A DNA stretch of 64,000 nucleotides from UBA7236 sp964463165 (lineage in GTDB: Bacteria > Bacteroidota > Bacteroidia > Chitinophagales > BACL12), in NCBI GenBank assembly GCA_964463165.1, contig CAYXBK010000001.1, positions 1-64,000 on the forward strand. Reading direction: 5' to 3'. Within the stretch, counting starts at the first letter, position 1; every line of letters begins with the position of its first letter. The translations under genes and the position numbers were made by a program. Shown here piece by piece: positions 1 through 9,147 of the stretch. Below the pieces are notes generated by a model. That model had not been told where the DNA came from. It saw only the letters and a program-made list of their open reading frames with translations, and searched no databases.

Positions 1-86
1 TTCATATGTACAGTAAAATGCGGTACAGGATTGGATAAGGGGGCCTGGATTTAGAGGCAAATATATTTTTAATACCTTTATAATTC

Positions 87-2189
87 ATGCATCGCATACT
101 GATCGTATTTTACCTGTTGATAGCAACAGACAGCTGGTCTTATTCCCAAAATGCATCTGCTCCGGAGTCTCTTCATCTGTCGAATTATCAGCGGCTCACA
201 TCACAGGGTGCCTTACCACTTGATTTCAGAATTTCACAGGATGAAAATTACAATTTGCAAAAATCGGGAGAGGATTATTTGGATAAAAAATCTTATGTAA
301 ATGATTTTCAGGAATTTCAGTATGCATCTGATTTTTACATGAATATTTTATTGCGAAGCGGCGCTGTTGTTTTTGGAGATACTGTTTCGCAATACCTCAA
401 CCGTGTTAAAAACATCATTCTTGCTTCCAATCCGGAAATTCGGGACAAAATTCGCATTTATACGTTGCGCTCCGAGGAAGTAAATGCATTTACTTCAGAC
501 GGCGGAATTATTATTGTGACAACTGGTTTGTTCGAGCGGTTGAATAATGAGGCTGAACTTGCATTTATACTCTGCCATGAGGTAAACCATTATATTCAAA
601 AACATTCCATTAAATTTTATGGAGCCGCAGAAAACAATAAATCAACATACGGTTACGAGTATGTAGATAACGTTACGTCCCTTTTTAAATACAGCAGAAA
701 TCTTGAATCGGAAGCCGATTTATTTGGTGCGAAGCTATTTATGAAAACGCAGTACAATCCTGATGCAATTAAATCAGCTTTTGATATTTTGGCTTTTTCA
801 GATTACCCGTCTCTTTTTGAATTACCCGATAAGAATTTTTTCAATGATGCGTTTTACCAGTTGCCATCTGATTATTTTGCCGCCTCCCTTATTCCGCCTT
901 TTATCAATGAAAATACCGATGATGAAAAAGCCACACATCCCAGTATTAAGAAAAGGAGAGAGGCGATTCAAAAGACATTAAATGCTGCGTTTGATACAAC
1001 AGGATATGATTTTCTTGTTGATGAAAACTGGTTTAATTGCATAAAAATTATTTGCAGGTATGACCTTAGCCAAACTGCCATAGATGAAGGCAATTACGGA
1101 TCGGCGATACTGAGGTCGTTACAACAATTGCAAAGCGAACGGGGAGATAAATACTTTGAAAAAAAAATGGCCGATGCATTGTACGGTTATGCATTGTTTG
1201 GGTATCAGAAGAAAAAAGCTGTGACCGTCCGCGATTCTGCAATGTTGTCGAGAGAACAATTTTATCAGCTTACAAGCACAATCCCGGAACTCGAAATGCA
1301 AATACTTGCGTTACGCTATAATTGGTTGCTTTATCAGAAGGATACAATGGATTCCGTCAGGTTACAAATCTGTGGGCATTTAATGAGACGTATTACAACC
1401 AAGTATGAAACAATGCCCGAAACATTTGTCTTTATTGGTGCAAAATCACCTGATTATTGGAAAAATGCATTTCATGAAATTCCCGACCAACAGCATTTTA
1501 TTGAATTATTTAATCAAAATAAAATTGCAACAAACAAAAGGCCTGTAAGTTACAGATCCAACAGTTCTAAGAAATTTAAAATTTACGCAATCGGAGCCGA
1601 AAAAGTAATATTGATGGAGCCTGTTTACATCAAACATACAAACCTCGATGAAGATGCTGTGGCCTATGTGGCATCAGGGAAAGCAAAAGAAGCACTTGCG
1701 GAAAAAATTTTCGACTGTGCTGATAAACTCGATCTCGCGATTGAATATTTTGACCCTATTGAATTCGACAGTACTGCTACGCAAAAATTCAACGATATGG
1801 CGATGATTAACACGTGGTTTATCAAAGCACTCGAAGCAAACACACGCAAAATAGACGTATCTAATTTTTATCATGAAGATTTAATTAAAATTGCCGACCG
1901 GTATCAAACGGATTTTGTGGCATGGACAGGTGTAATTACTTATGTCGAACCCGAACAAATGGCCGCATTAAAAATTGTTGTTGGCATTTTAATGCCCCCT
2001 TTTCTACCGCTTGTGGTGGCTGATTTAACAACGAATAATTATACCTATTACCTGACAATTGTGGCTAATATCCGTACCGGTGAAATTATCGCAAACTATA
2101 TAAATGAATCCAGGATGACGGATTCAGATGAATTGCAAAAATCAAATTTATATTTTATTCTCCAGCAGATAAAAACAAAACCCAAATGA
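87..2189 (+). CDS. M48 family metalloprotease, exported
   Basis: 700 aa. Residues 1-20 form a signal peptide ending near SYSQ. The M48 zinc site is complete: HEVNH at residues 164-168 (HExxH) and ESEAD at 207-211, whose first Glu is the expected third zinc ligand. M48 proteins are gluzincin-type zinc endopeptidases, often periplasmic or envelope-linked in Bacteroidota. The part after about residue 300 is a long extension of unknown function; it ends with a hydrophobic stretch near 630-655 (VVGILMPPFLPLVVADL), possibly membrane-associated. The stop overlaps the next start (ATGA), so the two genes are probably translationally coupled. A degenerate -7 box (TACCTTTA, 73-80) lies 6 nt before the ATG. 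The family call is strong; the substrate is unknown. Confidence 0.88.
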   Translation: MHRILIVFYLLIATDSWSYSQNASAPESLHLSNYQRLTSQGALPLDFRISQDENYNLQKSGEDYLDKKSYVNDFQEFQYASDFYMNILLRSGAVVFGDTVSQYLNRVKNIILASNPEIRDKIRIYTLRSEEVNAFTSDGGIIIVTTGLFERLNNEAELAFILCHEVNHYIQKHSIKFYGAAENNKSTYGYEYVDNVTSLFKYSRNLESEADLFGAKLFMKTQYNPDAIKSAFDILAFSDYPSLFELPDKNFFNDAFYQLPSDYFAASLIPPFINENTDDEKATHPSIKKRREAIQKTLNAAFDTTGYDFLVDENWFNCIKIICRYDLSQTAIDEGNYGSAILRSLQQLQSERGDKYFEKKMADALYGYALFGYQKKKAVTVRDSAMLSREQFYQLTSTIPELEMQILALRYNWLLYQKDTMDSVRLQICGHLMRRITTKYETMPETFVFIGAKSPDYWKNAFHEIPDQQHFIELFNQNKIATNKRPVSYRSNSSKKFKIYAIGAEKVILMEPVYIKHTNLDEDAVAYVASGKAKEALAEKIFDCADKLDLAIEYFDPIEFDSTATQKFNDMAMINTWFIKALEANTRKIDVSNFYHEDLIKIADRYQTDFVAWTGVITYVEPEQMAALKIVVGILMPPFLPLVVADLTTNNYTYYLTIVANIRTGEIIANYINESRMTDSDELQKSNLYFILQQIKTKPK

Positions 2190-2947
2190 GAAAACTGGTG
2201 ATCTTAATTGTATTTATCACTCCAATTATTGCGATTGCTCAGGTTCCTGGTTATATGGGAAAAAGAAACGGCGTTTCCTTGACACTTTCCTCGTTTGTAG
2301 GTTATAATAATGCAGATGAATATGTACCAGGTAGCGAAATGACGATAAATTTAAGGCCGACAATTTCTGTTGAAAGATTGTTTAGCCATAATTTTATGAT
2401 GGGTATTGATTACAATTATATATCTCCGAGGATCTCAAATTATTCTACATTTAAAAACGAAACGGATTCTGTTTCAGGTGAAATAGTTCAAACGGGATTT
2501 TATGGCGATGTGCGTATACGTGCACAGATGTTTGGTTGGTATTTCCAATTTTTTAACACTAAAAAGTTTGGAGCAATTGCACCAATCGGACGATATAACC
2601 GGTTTGAATTGATGATCTATACCGCAACATTCAAAACGATTAATTCGAAGGAAGTATCATCTAACCCGATATATGCTGATTTTGATATACAGGTTGATCA
2701 GGTTGAGGATATAAGCAAATTAATTCCAGCCACTAAGTTTATTTTGCTTTATTCATTTGGCAGGCAGATGCCTCTGAGTGAAAATTACCTTATAAATTTT
2801 GGAACGCAAATCGGTTATGAATTCGACCAGGCCGGGAAATACGGCGGTGAGAGAGGAACAGCCCATTATATCAATGACGATATGTATGAAAGGGTGTCAG
2901 GTGCCATGTTTCTCAATATCCAGATCGGCTTGCAATGGTTGTGGTAA
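2186..2947 (+). CDS. exported beta-barrel-like protein of unknown function
   Basis: 253 aa with a signal peptide (residues 1-18, ending AIAQ). The body is rich in alternating hydrophobic/aromatic segments and ends in Trp-Leu-Trp, as in small outer-membrane barrels whose last strand ends in an aromatic residue. No named family was recognised. The start overlaps the stop of the M48 protease by 4 nt, so they form an operon, and the barrel protein may share its envelope role. Function is inferred only from topology and context. Confidence 0.7.
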   Translation: MRKLVILIVFITPIIAIAQVPGYMGKRNGVSLTLSSFVGYNNADEYVPGSEMTINLRPTISVERLFSHNFMMGIDYNYISPRISNYSTFKNETDSVSGEIVQTGFYGDVRIRAQMFGWYFQFFNTKKFGAIAPIGRYNRFELMIYTATFKTINSKEVSSNPIYADFDIQVDQVEDISKLIPATKFILLYSFGRQMPLSENYLINFGTQIGYEFDQAGKYGGERGTAHYINDDMYERVSGAMFLNIQIGLQWLW

Positions 2948-2971
2948 TCTAAAACTTTGAACAAGCTGCTT

Positions 2972-2979
2972 TAATTTTG
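2972..2979 (+). promoter_or_regulatory. -7 promoter box of ribE, 4 nt before ATG
   Basis: TAATTTTG matches the Bacteroidota -7 consensus TAnnTTTG exactly. Only 4 nt separate it from the ribE ATG at 2984. Transcription normally starts a few nt after this box, so the mRNA would be leaderless. Confidence 0.55.
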
Positions 2980-2983
2980 ACAT

Positions 2984-3607
2984 ATGTTTACCGGCATTAT
3001 TGAAACAACAGGAAAAGTAATTAATCTTAGGAAGGATCAGAACAATTTACATATATCTGTTCAATCTGAAATTTCGACAGAATTAAAAATCGATCAGAGT
3101 GTTTCACATAATGGTGTTTGTTTAACGGTGGTTAGAATTGAAGGCGAAATTCATTCCGTTACTGCCGTGGAAGAAACGCTGATAAAATCAAATCTTGGAA
3201 AATTAAATATTGGTGATGAAATAAATCTTGAGCGATGTTTAAAAATAGGAGACAGGCTTGATGGTCACATGGTCCAAGGTCATGTTGATACAACGGCAGA
3301 ATTAATTTCGATTGAAAATAATCAGGGATCCTATTTATTATCATTTTCTTTTCCCCCCGCATTTTCAAAATATATTGTAGACAAGGGAAGTATTTCTGTA
3401 AATGGAATAAGTCTTACAGTTGTTGATGCGGATGAAAATCATTTTTCAGTTGCAATTATTCCCTACACTTGGGAACATACCAATCTTCAAAAATTAAAAA
3501 CCGGCGAGAGTGTGAATATCGAATTCGATGTGATCGGGAAATATGTGGAGCGCATGATGCAAAAAGGAAATCAGGCTGAAGTTGATTTATCGGATATGCA
3601 TGGGTGA
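2984..3607 (+). CDS. ribE: riboflavin synthase alpha chain
   Basis: 207 aa, the usual family length. It starts with the diagnostic MFTGIIE and shows the two-fold repeat of lumazine-binding barrels: GVCLTVV near residue 46 and GISLTVV near residue 142. Riboflavin synthase dismutates two 6,7-dimethyl-8-ribityllumazine molecules to riboflavin and a pyrimidinedione, in the cytoplasm. No other rib gene lies nearby, and its own -7 box indicates a separate transcription unit. The gene ends facing hscA with a long inverted repeat between them. Confidence 0.96.
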   Translation: MFTGIIETTGKVINLRKDQNNLHISVQSEISTELKIDQSVSHNGVCLTVVRIEGEIHSVTAVEETLIKSNLGKLNIGDEINLERCLKIGDRLDGHMVQGHVDTTAELISIENNQGSYLLSFSFPPAFSKYIVDKGSISVNGISLTVVDADENHFSVAIIPYTWEHTNLQKLKTGESVNIEFDVIGKYVERMMQKGNQAEVDLSDMHG

Positions 3608-3646
3608 AATGCAGGAACCTGTTGCACAAAATATAATCTTTTTTTC

Positions 3647-3712
3647 ATCTGCGAAAATCAGCGAAATATGCGTGAATTAAGCCGCACACAGATTTCGCTG
3701 ATTTGCGCAGAT
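3647..3712. terminator. long inverted repeat between convergent ribE and hscA
   Basis: Arms at 3647-3667 and 3692-3712 pair at 20 of 21 positions, with a 24-nt loop. The arms hold the words ATCTGCG and ATCAGCG. T-rich runs lie on both outer sides (3640-3645 and 3713-3719). Placement between converging genes fits a bidirectional terminator. It may also be a dispersed REP-like element, which one window cannot show. The rest of the gap (3713-3793) carries nothing recognisable. Confidence 0.6.
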
Positions 3713-3793
3713 TTTTATTTAAATCAGCATTCGTTAGCCCCTTCTGAACGCAAGTAGAGAGGGTGGATCCGCCGTAAGGCAGAGACGGGTGAG

Positions 3794-5650
3794 TTACAAC
3801 ACCTTTCCTTTCATCGCTTTCGAAATTGCCATATCCATTAATCGTTCGGCAAAGGGACGGGTGAATTCATTTAAATCCTCAATTGCGTTGTGAATTACAT
3901 CCTTATCTCCGGAATTTAAAACGGATTTCAGCGCATTTATTTTTTCAGCAGTACCGTTTAATTCATCTGCATCCAGCAATGATTTATTTTTTGTGATAAA
4001 TCTTTCACAGGTCGCGAGCATATTTTCACCTTCCACTCTTGCTTCAATCAAAGCACGGTTCGCCATATCCTCTTTTGCATGTTTTATTGATTCGAGCAGC
4101 ATCAATCCCATTTCTTCTTCGGTTAATCCATACTGCGGTTTTACTTCAATACTTTGTTCAACGCCGCTGCGCAATTCTTTTGCTTTCACGGTTAAAATTC
4201 CGTCGGCATTTAATTGAAACTGAATTTCTATTTTCGGTAAGCCTGCAGGCATGCCGGGAATATTTGTTAAAATAAATTCTGCAAGTTTTCTGTTATCACG
4301 CACAAGATCACGCTCACCCTGGTAAACAGAAATTAATAATTTACTTTGTCCGTCGAGGCTTGTTGTGTATTGTCTTCCTGCGGCAGTTGGAATTTTTGAA
4401 TTGCGTGGAATAATCGTATCCATTAATCCGCCCATCGTTTCAATACCGAGGCTTAATGGCGTTACATCCAGCAGCAGCATATCTTTTTGATTGCCTGCAA
4501 GAATATCGGCCTGAATTGCGGCGCCAAGTGCCACCACTTCATCGGGATCCAATGAATCATTTACGGGTTTTTCAAAAAAAGCCGAAACAGAATTTTTTAC
4601 AAATGGTGTTCTCGTACTTCCACCCACCATGATCACAACATCAATATCACTTGTTTTTAATTTCGCATCTCGCAATGCATTTTTACAACTTTGTATTGTG
4701 CGTTCTACATAAGGCTGAATAAATTCTTCAAATTTGTTTTTGGAAATAGTGCAAGTATAATTTTCAACCCGGCCTTCAAACGTATCATTTGTACTGAGAT
4801 GTTTTTTTGCTTCTTCCGCCTTTAATCTGAATTCCTGCAAAATATGCCGCGACGCATTTGCTGCATCAATTTTATTTTCCTGCAGCCAGTAATTTACAAT
4901 CTCCCTGTCGAAATCATCCCCGCCTAAAAATGTATCGCCATGCGTAGACAATACTTCAAAAACAGATGCTGCTGTAATTCTTAAAATTGAAATATCAAAT
5001 GTGCCCCCTCCCAAATCATATACTGCAATTATTTGTTCATTTGTTTTATCGCTTACACCGATCCCGTAAGCCAGGCTTGCAGCTGTCGGCTCATTCACGA
5101 TCCGCAAAACATCAAGGCCTGCGAGTTTGCCTGCATCGCGTGTCGCCTGTCTTTGTGCATCATTGAAATAAGCTGGAACCGTTATAACAGCTTTGGTAAT
5201 CGTTTGATTTAATTCTTTTTCCGCACGTTGTTTTAATTCTTTTAATATATAGGAAGATAATTCGATCGGAGAATAAAATTTTTCATTTACCCGAATCTTC
5301 ACCAGGCTTTCTGTGTCATCATCAATTATTTTATATCCGAAATGCTTTTGATGTTCCTGTACATCTTTATAAGATTTACCCATTAATCTTTTAACCGAAT
5401 AAATCGTGTGCTCAGGGTCTTCAATTAAATGATTTCTTGCTTCATCACCGACAATGATATCACCGTTATTTGCAAAATGCACGATGGAAGGCACAATGGC
5501 GGATTTATGATTGCCTTTTAAGGCGACAGGTTTTCCGGAAACTTTATCGATAATGGCCACAAGGCTGTTTGTTGTGCCCAGATCAATACCGACAATGATT
5601 TCTTCCCTGTTTAATTTTCCTTCTTTGATATTTATTGATATAAGCGCCAT
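3794..5650 (-). CDS. hscA: Hsp70-family Fe-S assembly chaperone HscA
   Basis: 618 aa, against about 640 for DnaK and 616 for E. coli HscA. The N-terminus MALISI...VGIDLGTTNSLVA, HSIVKRLMG-like 'YSVKRLMGKS', DLGGGTFDISIL, GGDDFD and VGGSTRTPFV are Hsp70 ATPase motifs. The C-terminal substrate domain ends in short basic residues and lacks DnaK's acidic EEVD-like tail, which favours HscA over DnaK. HscA with HscB helps move Fe-S clusters from the scaffold IscU. No isc or suf gene is in the window. The ATG at 5650 gives the expected start. A -7 box lies 40 nt upstream. Family certain; HscA rather than another DnaK paralogue about 80% sure. Confidence 0.88.
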   Translation of the reverse strand: MALISINIKEGKLNREEIIVGIDLGTTNSLVAIIDKVSGKPVALKGNHKSAIVPSIVHFANNGDIIVGDEARNHLIEDPEHTIYSVKRLMGKSYKDVQEHQKHFGYKIIDDDTESLVKIRVNEKFYSPIELSSYILKELKQRAEKELNQTITKAVITVPAYFNDAQRQATRDAGKLAGLDVLRIVNEPTAASLAYGIGVSDKTNEQIIAVYDLGGGTFDISILRITAASVFEVLSTHGDTFLGGDDFDREIVNYWLQENKIDAANASRHILQEFRLKAEEAKKHLSTNDTFEGRVENYTCTISKNKFEEFIQPYVERTIQSCKNALRDAKLKTSDIDVVIMVGGSTRTPFVKNSVSAFFEKPVNDSLDPDEVVALGAAIQADILAGNQKDMLLLDVTPLSLGIETMGGLMDTIIPRNSKIPTAAGRQYTTSLDGQSKLLISVYQGERDLVRDNRKLAEFILTNIPGMPAGLPKIEIQFQLNADGILTVKAKELRSGVEQSIEVKPQYGLTEEEMGLMLLESIKHAKEDMANRALIEARVEGENMLATCERFITKNKSLLDADELNGTAEKINALKSVLNSGDKDVIHNAIEDLNEFTRPFAERLMDMAISKAMKGKVL

Positions 5651-5690
5651 TGGTTGATTTGTTGATTAGCTGATGAATTTCTTTTCGATG

Positions 5691-5698
5691 CAAAAATA
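5691..5698 (-). promoter_or_regulatory. -7 promoter box of hscA
   Basis: Read on the minus strand this is TATTTTTG (TAnnTTTG). It lies 40 nt before the hscA ATG, leaving a normal leader. The leader contains GTTGATTAGCTGATG (plus-strand reading, 5661-5675), a word shared with the dnaE leader at 48560-48574. Confidence 0.5.
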
Positions 5699-5751
5699 AT
5701 TCGAAAAGAGCACTGAATTATTTTTAAAAAATGCCGGATCAATTCGTGTCG

Positions 5752-5816
5752 CCTTCTCCCTTCTTCCTTCTTCCTTCCAATCTTCCAATCTTCCAATCTT
5801 CCAATCTTCCAATCTT
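5752..5816. repeat. 7-nt then 8-nt pyrimidine tandem repeat
   Basis: Four 7-nt units of type CCTTCTN (5752-5779) run into five exact 8-nt units CCAATCTT (5777-5816). The tract fills the space between divergent hscA and pyrD and ends 27 nt before the pyrD ATG. Confidence 0.85.
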
Positions 5817-5843
5817 CCATCCTTCCTCACTATCTTCGCATCG

Positions 5844-6884
5844 ATGTACAAAACCCTGCTGAAACCGATTTTGTTTCGCATTGATCCTGAAAAGGCGCAT
5901 TATCTCACATTATCTCTTTTCAAATTTGCACTTGCCATTCCCGGATACGGTTGGCTGCACAATAAAATCCATTTGGTTGATAAGCCTGCATTTGAAAAAA
6001 CAGTTCTTGGATTGAAATTTAAAAATCCGGTAGGCCTTGCTGCGGGATTCGATAAAAATGCCGCATTTATTCCTTTAATGGCAAGACTTGGGTTTTCGCA
6101 TATTGAAGTGGGGACCGTAACACCTCTGCCGCAACCCGGAAATGAGAAACCACGGTTATTCAGACTGAAGGAAGATCTCGGATTAATAAACAGAATGGGA
6201 TTCAACAATGAAGGAGTGGATGTAATGGTTGAAAATCTTTCCAGTGCGAAAACGCAAAAAGCGATCAGAAAATATAAAATCATCATCGGTGGAAATATTG
6301 GTAAAAATAAAAACACACCAAACGAAGATGCATGGAAAGATTATGTGATCTGCTTCGAAAAATTATTTGATCATGTGGATTATTTTGTCGTGAATGTTTC
6401 ATCACCCAACACACCGGGATTAAGAGAATTGCAGGAAAAAGAACCATTGAAAAACATCCTGAATAAATTGCAGGAGATAAATCTGAAAAAAACATCTCCC
6501 AAACCCATCCTTTTAAAAATTGCGCCCGATCTCACAACGGATCAATTAAAAGAAATTGTAGGGATCATAAAAGAAACAAAACTGCACGGTATTATCGCAA
6601 CCAATACCACCATTGATCGTGAAAATCTCAAAACGCCGAAAGAAGCAATTGAAAAAATAGGTGCCGGGGGATTAAGCGGAAAACCCGTTTATGCAAAATC
6701 GAATGAGGTACTTTGGTTTTTGAGAAGAGAAGCTGGTAATGATCTGGTAATTATCGGCGTCGGCGGAATAAATAATTATCACGATCGCTTAGAAAAAGAA
6801 AACCGCGGTGCGAATCTCGTTCAATTATATACGGGTTTAATTTATGAGGGCCCGGGGGTGGTGAGAAAAGTGCTCTTGAAATAG
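5844..6884 (+). CDS. pyrD: class 2 dihydroorotate dehydrogenase (quinone)
   Basis: 346 aa. The N-terminal 40 residues form the amphipathic membrane-docking helices of class 2 enzymes. GLAAGFDKNA and VGTVTPLPQPGN are FMN-site signatures; NVSSPNTPGLR carries the catalytic Ser of class 2 (class 1 has Cys); IGVGGI and VQLYTGLIYEGP bind FMN phosphate. It oxidises dihydroorotate to orotate at the inner membrane, passing electrons to quinone, for pyrimidine synthesis. A degenerate -7 box (TATCTTCG, 5831-5838) lies 5 nt before the ATG. A 7-nt tandem repeat starts at the last base of the stop codon. Confidence 0.96.
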   Translation: MYKTLLKPILFRIDPEKAHYLTLSLFKFALAIPGYGWLHNKIHLVDKPAFEKTVLGLKFKNPVGLAAGFDKNAAFIPLMARLGFSHIEVGTVTPLPQPGNEKPRLFRLKEDLGLINRMGFNNEGVDVMVENLSSAKTQKAIRKYKIIIGGNIGKNKNTPNEDAWKDYVICFEKLFDHVDYFVVNVSSPNTPGLRELQEKEPLKNILNKLQEINLKKTSPKPILLKIAPDLTTDQLKEIVGIIKETKLHGIIATNTTIDRENLKTPKEAIEKIGAGGLSGKPVYAKSNEVLWFLRREAGNDLVIIGVGGINNYHDRLEKENRGANLVQLYTGLIYEGPGVVRKVLLK

Positions 6885-6932
6885 TCTGCGGTCTATGGTC
6901 TGCAGTCCTCAGTCCTCAGTCCTCAGTCTTCA
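6884..6932. repeat. 7-nt tandem repeat, GTCCTCA/GTCTNNG type
   Basis: Seven consecutive 7-nt units: GTCTGCG, GTCTATG, GTCTGCA, three GTCCTCA and GTCTTCA. The array starts at the final base of the pyrD stop codon. Confidence 0.9.
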
Positions 6933-6967
6933 GTGTAATTCATCCGGTCTCCGTCGTGCTTTAGCCA

Positions 6968-7006
6968 CTGCCAACTGAGACTGCCAACTGAGACTGCCAC
7001 CTGAAG
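6968..7006. repeat. 13-nt (7+6) tandem repeat, CTGCCAACTGAGA
   Basis: Two exact and one imperfect copy of CTGCCAACTGAGA lie between pyrD and mnmA. The CTGCCAA word also makes up the array at 50398-50453. Confidence 0.85.
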
Positions 7007-7042
7007 TCCGGTTCCAAACGAACTTTCCTCTTCCTTAAATTG

Positions 7043-7050
7043 TAATTTTG
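7043..7050 (+). promoter_or_regulatory. -7 promoter box of mnmA
   Basis: TAATTTTG matches TAnnTTTG and ends 8 nt before the ATG at 7059, predicting a leader of at most a few nt. Confidence 0.55.
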
Positions 7051-7058
7051 CAGTTCGC

Positions 7059-8159
7059 ATGTCGAAAAAAGGAAAAATATTAGTCGCGATGAGCGGCGGG
7101 ATCGATTCAACGGTTACCGCAATGATGCTGCATGATGAAGGTTATGAAGTAGTGGGGATCACGATGAAAACATGGGATTATGCAACAAGCGGCGGAAGTA
7201 AAAAAGAAACCGGTTGCTGCAGCCTCGATTCGATCAATGATGCAAGACAAATTGCCGTTGAGCGTGGTTTTCATCATTTTATAATTGATATACGTGAAGA
7301 GTTTGGGGATTATGTGATTGATGACTTCGTAAATGAATATCTCGCAGGCCGTACGCCAAATCCCTGCGTGCTCTGTAACACCCATATCAAATGGGAAGCG
7401 CTGCTTCGCCGGGCCGATCAGATGGATTGTGAGTTTATCGCAACAGGTCATTATGCACAGGCAAAAAGAAATGCTGAGAACGGCCGCTATTACGTTTCAA
7501 AAGGATTGGATGAAAATAAAGATCAATCCTATGTCATGTGGGGATTGAGTCAGGCTTCTCTTGAAAGAACAAAGTTCCCGCTCGGACATTTGAGAAAATC
7601 AGAAATCAGGCAAATGGCGAAGGACCTCGGCTATTTTGATCTCGCAAATAAGCCGGAGAGTTATGAAATTTGTTTTGTGCCCGATAATGATTACCGTGGA
7701 TTTTTGAAACGCCGTGTTGAAGGCCTCGAAGAAAAAGTAGATGGCGGATTGTTCGTAGATAAAAACGGAAAAATACTGGGAAAACATAAAGGATATCCTT
7801 TTTATACGATCGGACAAAGAAGGGGATTGGGCATTGCTTTGGGTGAACCATATTTTGTTACCGAAATTGTTCCTGAAAAAAATGTTGTTGTTTTGGGTTT
7901 GGAAGAAGAACTCGAAAAAAACGGCATGTTTGTAAATCAGATAAATATGCTGAAATACGAAACCGTGGATGCGGGCATGGATGCAATAACAAAAATCAGA
8001 TATAAAACACCGGGCAGTGCAAGCAGTTTATTTATGGAAAATGAAATGATGCGTGTTGAATTTAATACGCATGTAAATGCAATTACGCCCGGACAAAGTG
8101 CGGTGTTTTATGAAGGTGATGATGTAATTGGCGGGGGCAGGATTTTAAGCGGATATTGA
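7059..8159 (+). CDS. mnmA: tRNA-specific 2-thiouridylase MnmA
   Basis: 366 aa. The PP-loop ATP site SGGIDS is at residues 12-17. The two catalytic cysteines are C103 (in TPNPCVLCN) and C205 (in YEICFVPDND). GQRRGLGIA begins the C-terminal barrel domain. MnmA adenylates and then thiolates U34 of tRNA Lys, Glu and Gln in the cytoplasm. All key residues are present and the length is typical. It stands alone between repeat-filled gaps with its own promoter. Confidence 0.97.
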   Translation: MSKKGKILVAMSGGIDSTVTAMMLHDEGYEVVGITMKTWDYATSGGSKKETGCCSLDSINDARQIAVERGFHHFIIDIREEFGDYVIDDFVNEYLAGRTPNPCVLCNTHIKWEALLRRADQMDCEFIATGHYAQAKRNAENGRYYVSKGLDENKDQSYVMWGLSQASLERTKFPLGHLRKSEIRQMAKDLGYFDLANKPESYEICFVPDNDYRGFLKRRVEGLEEKVDGGLFVDKNGKILGKHKGYPFYTIGQRRGLGIALGEPYFVTEIVPEKNVVVLGLEEELEKNGMFVNQINMLKYETVDAGMDAITKIRYKTPGSASSLFMENEMMRVEFNTHVNAITPGQSAVFYEGDDVIGGGRILSGY

Positions 8160-8291
8160 TTTTGAATTTATGCAGCCTCACGCAGCTAACAAACCCTGTT
8201 TCCACCAAAATCATTTTGCTCTTAAATGAATCACATTAAATCTTCCATCCGCCTGAATCTGCTTGCCTCAAAATTTTCGTATTTTTAGCTC

Positions 8292-9035
8292 ATGAATCAC
8301 CGCATTGCCGCCCTGATCCTGATAACCGCGGCTGTTTTTTTTACAATTTCATGCCACCACCCCGGCGAAGATGAGGATTTCATTCCCGTTGCAGATTATT
8401 ATCCATTGCATACAGGCAATTTTATTATTTATTCCGTGGATTCAATTCATTATCACGAAACAATTCCCGACGATACTTCACATTACCAGGTGAAAGAATT
8501 ATTGACGGATACATTTTATGATAACGAAAACAGATTGAATTACAGAATTGAACGTTACCAGCGCCCTGATGAATCGGAAGAATTTACGCTCACAAACGTA
8601 TGGAATGTACTTGAAACAAAAGATCAGATTCAGAAAGTTGAAAATAATCTCAGGTATATCAAACTCGTTGGTCCGGTTAGTATTGATCAGAACTGGGACG
8701 GACATAAATATTTAGGCGGGCTGGAAGATATTTTTGTTCCGGAGCAATGCAATAATTTAAGTTTTCTGGAGGACTGGAATTTTTATTATGAAAATATCGA
8801 AGCGCCATTGGAAATAAATGATTTTTCATTTGACAAGACCGTGACTGTTGTGGAAGAAGGTATGATTAATTTAATCGATTATAATTATTCAAAAGAAATT
8901 TATGCTGAAGGGATCGGATTGGTATATAAAGAATTTTACCATTATACAGATGATGATATTGATTGCCCCGATTGCCCCTGGCCCGATCATGTGGAATGCG
9001 GGTATAGTGTAGTGATGAAGGTGATTGAGTTTTAA
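8292..9035 (+). CDS. lipoprotein of unknown function
   Basis: 247 aa. Residues 1-21 are a lipoprotein signal with lipobox TISC. The mature part is acidic and rich in Tyr and Asp, as in surface or periplasmic lipoproteins of Bacteroidota, with no family I recognise. Several Cys lie near the C-terminus (DCPDCPWPDHVECG), a cluster that might form disulfides or bind a metal. A near-consensus -7 box (TATTTTTA, 8280-8287) ends 4 nt before the ATG. Confidence 0.72.
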   Translation: MNHRIAALILITAAVFFTISCHHPGEDEDFIPVADYYPLHTGNFIIYSVDSIHYHETIPDDTSHYQVKELLTDTFYDNENRLNYRIERYQRPDESEEFTLTNVWNVLETKDQIQKVENNLRYIKLVGPVSIDQNWDGHKYLGGLEDIFVPEQCNNLSFLEDWNFYYENIEAPLEINDFSFDKTVTVVEEGMINLIDYNYSKEIYAEGIGLVYKEFYHYTDDDIDCPDCPWPDHVECGYSVVMKVIEF

Positions 9036-9062
9036 AGGAAGAAGTGAGAAGGAAGAAGGAGC
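9035..9062. repeat. 7-nt purine tandem repeat, AAGGAAG type
   Basis: Four 7-nt units (AAGGAAG, AAGTGAG, AAGGAAG, AAGGAGC) start at the last base of the lipoprotein stop codon. This is the complement-type of the CCTTCTT units at 5752 and 48932. Confidence 0.75.
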
Positions 9063-9105
9063 TGACGCACCATACGAACCAGATGAATTAAACACAGCTG
9101 AAAGC

Positions 9106-9147
9106 CAATAACAAATACTCAATACCCAATACTCAATACCAATATCT
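9106..9147. repeat. 7-nt tandem repeat CAATACY, up to the subtilase start
   Basis: Units CAATACC and CAATACT alternate (9120-9140), with degenerate units on both sides, and run to the base before the ATG at 9148. No -7 box is visible here, so the repeat occupies the place of the 5' leader. The same unit recurs inside the gene at 9370-9397. Confidence 0.85.

Noticed and set aside
1..86. Partial gene at the left edge
   Set aside because: No open frame with coding character reaches the edge; treated as an upstream region of the M48 gene.
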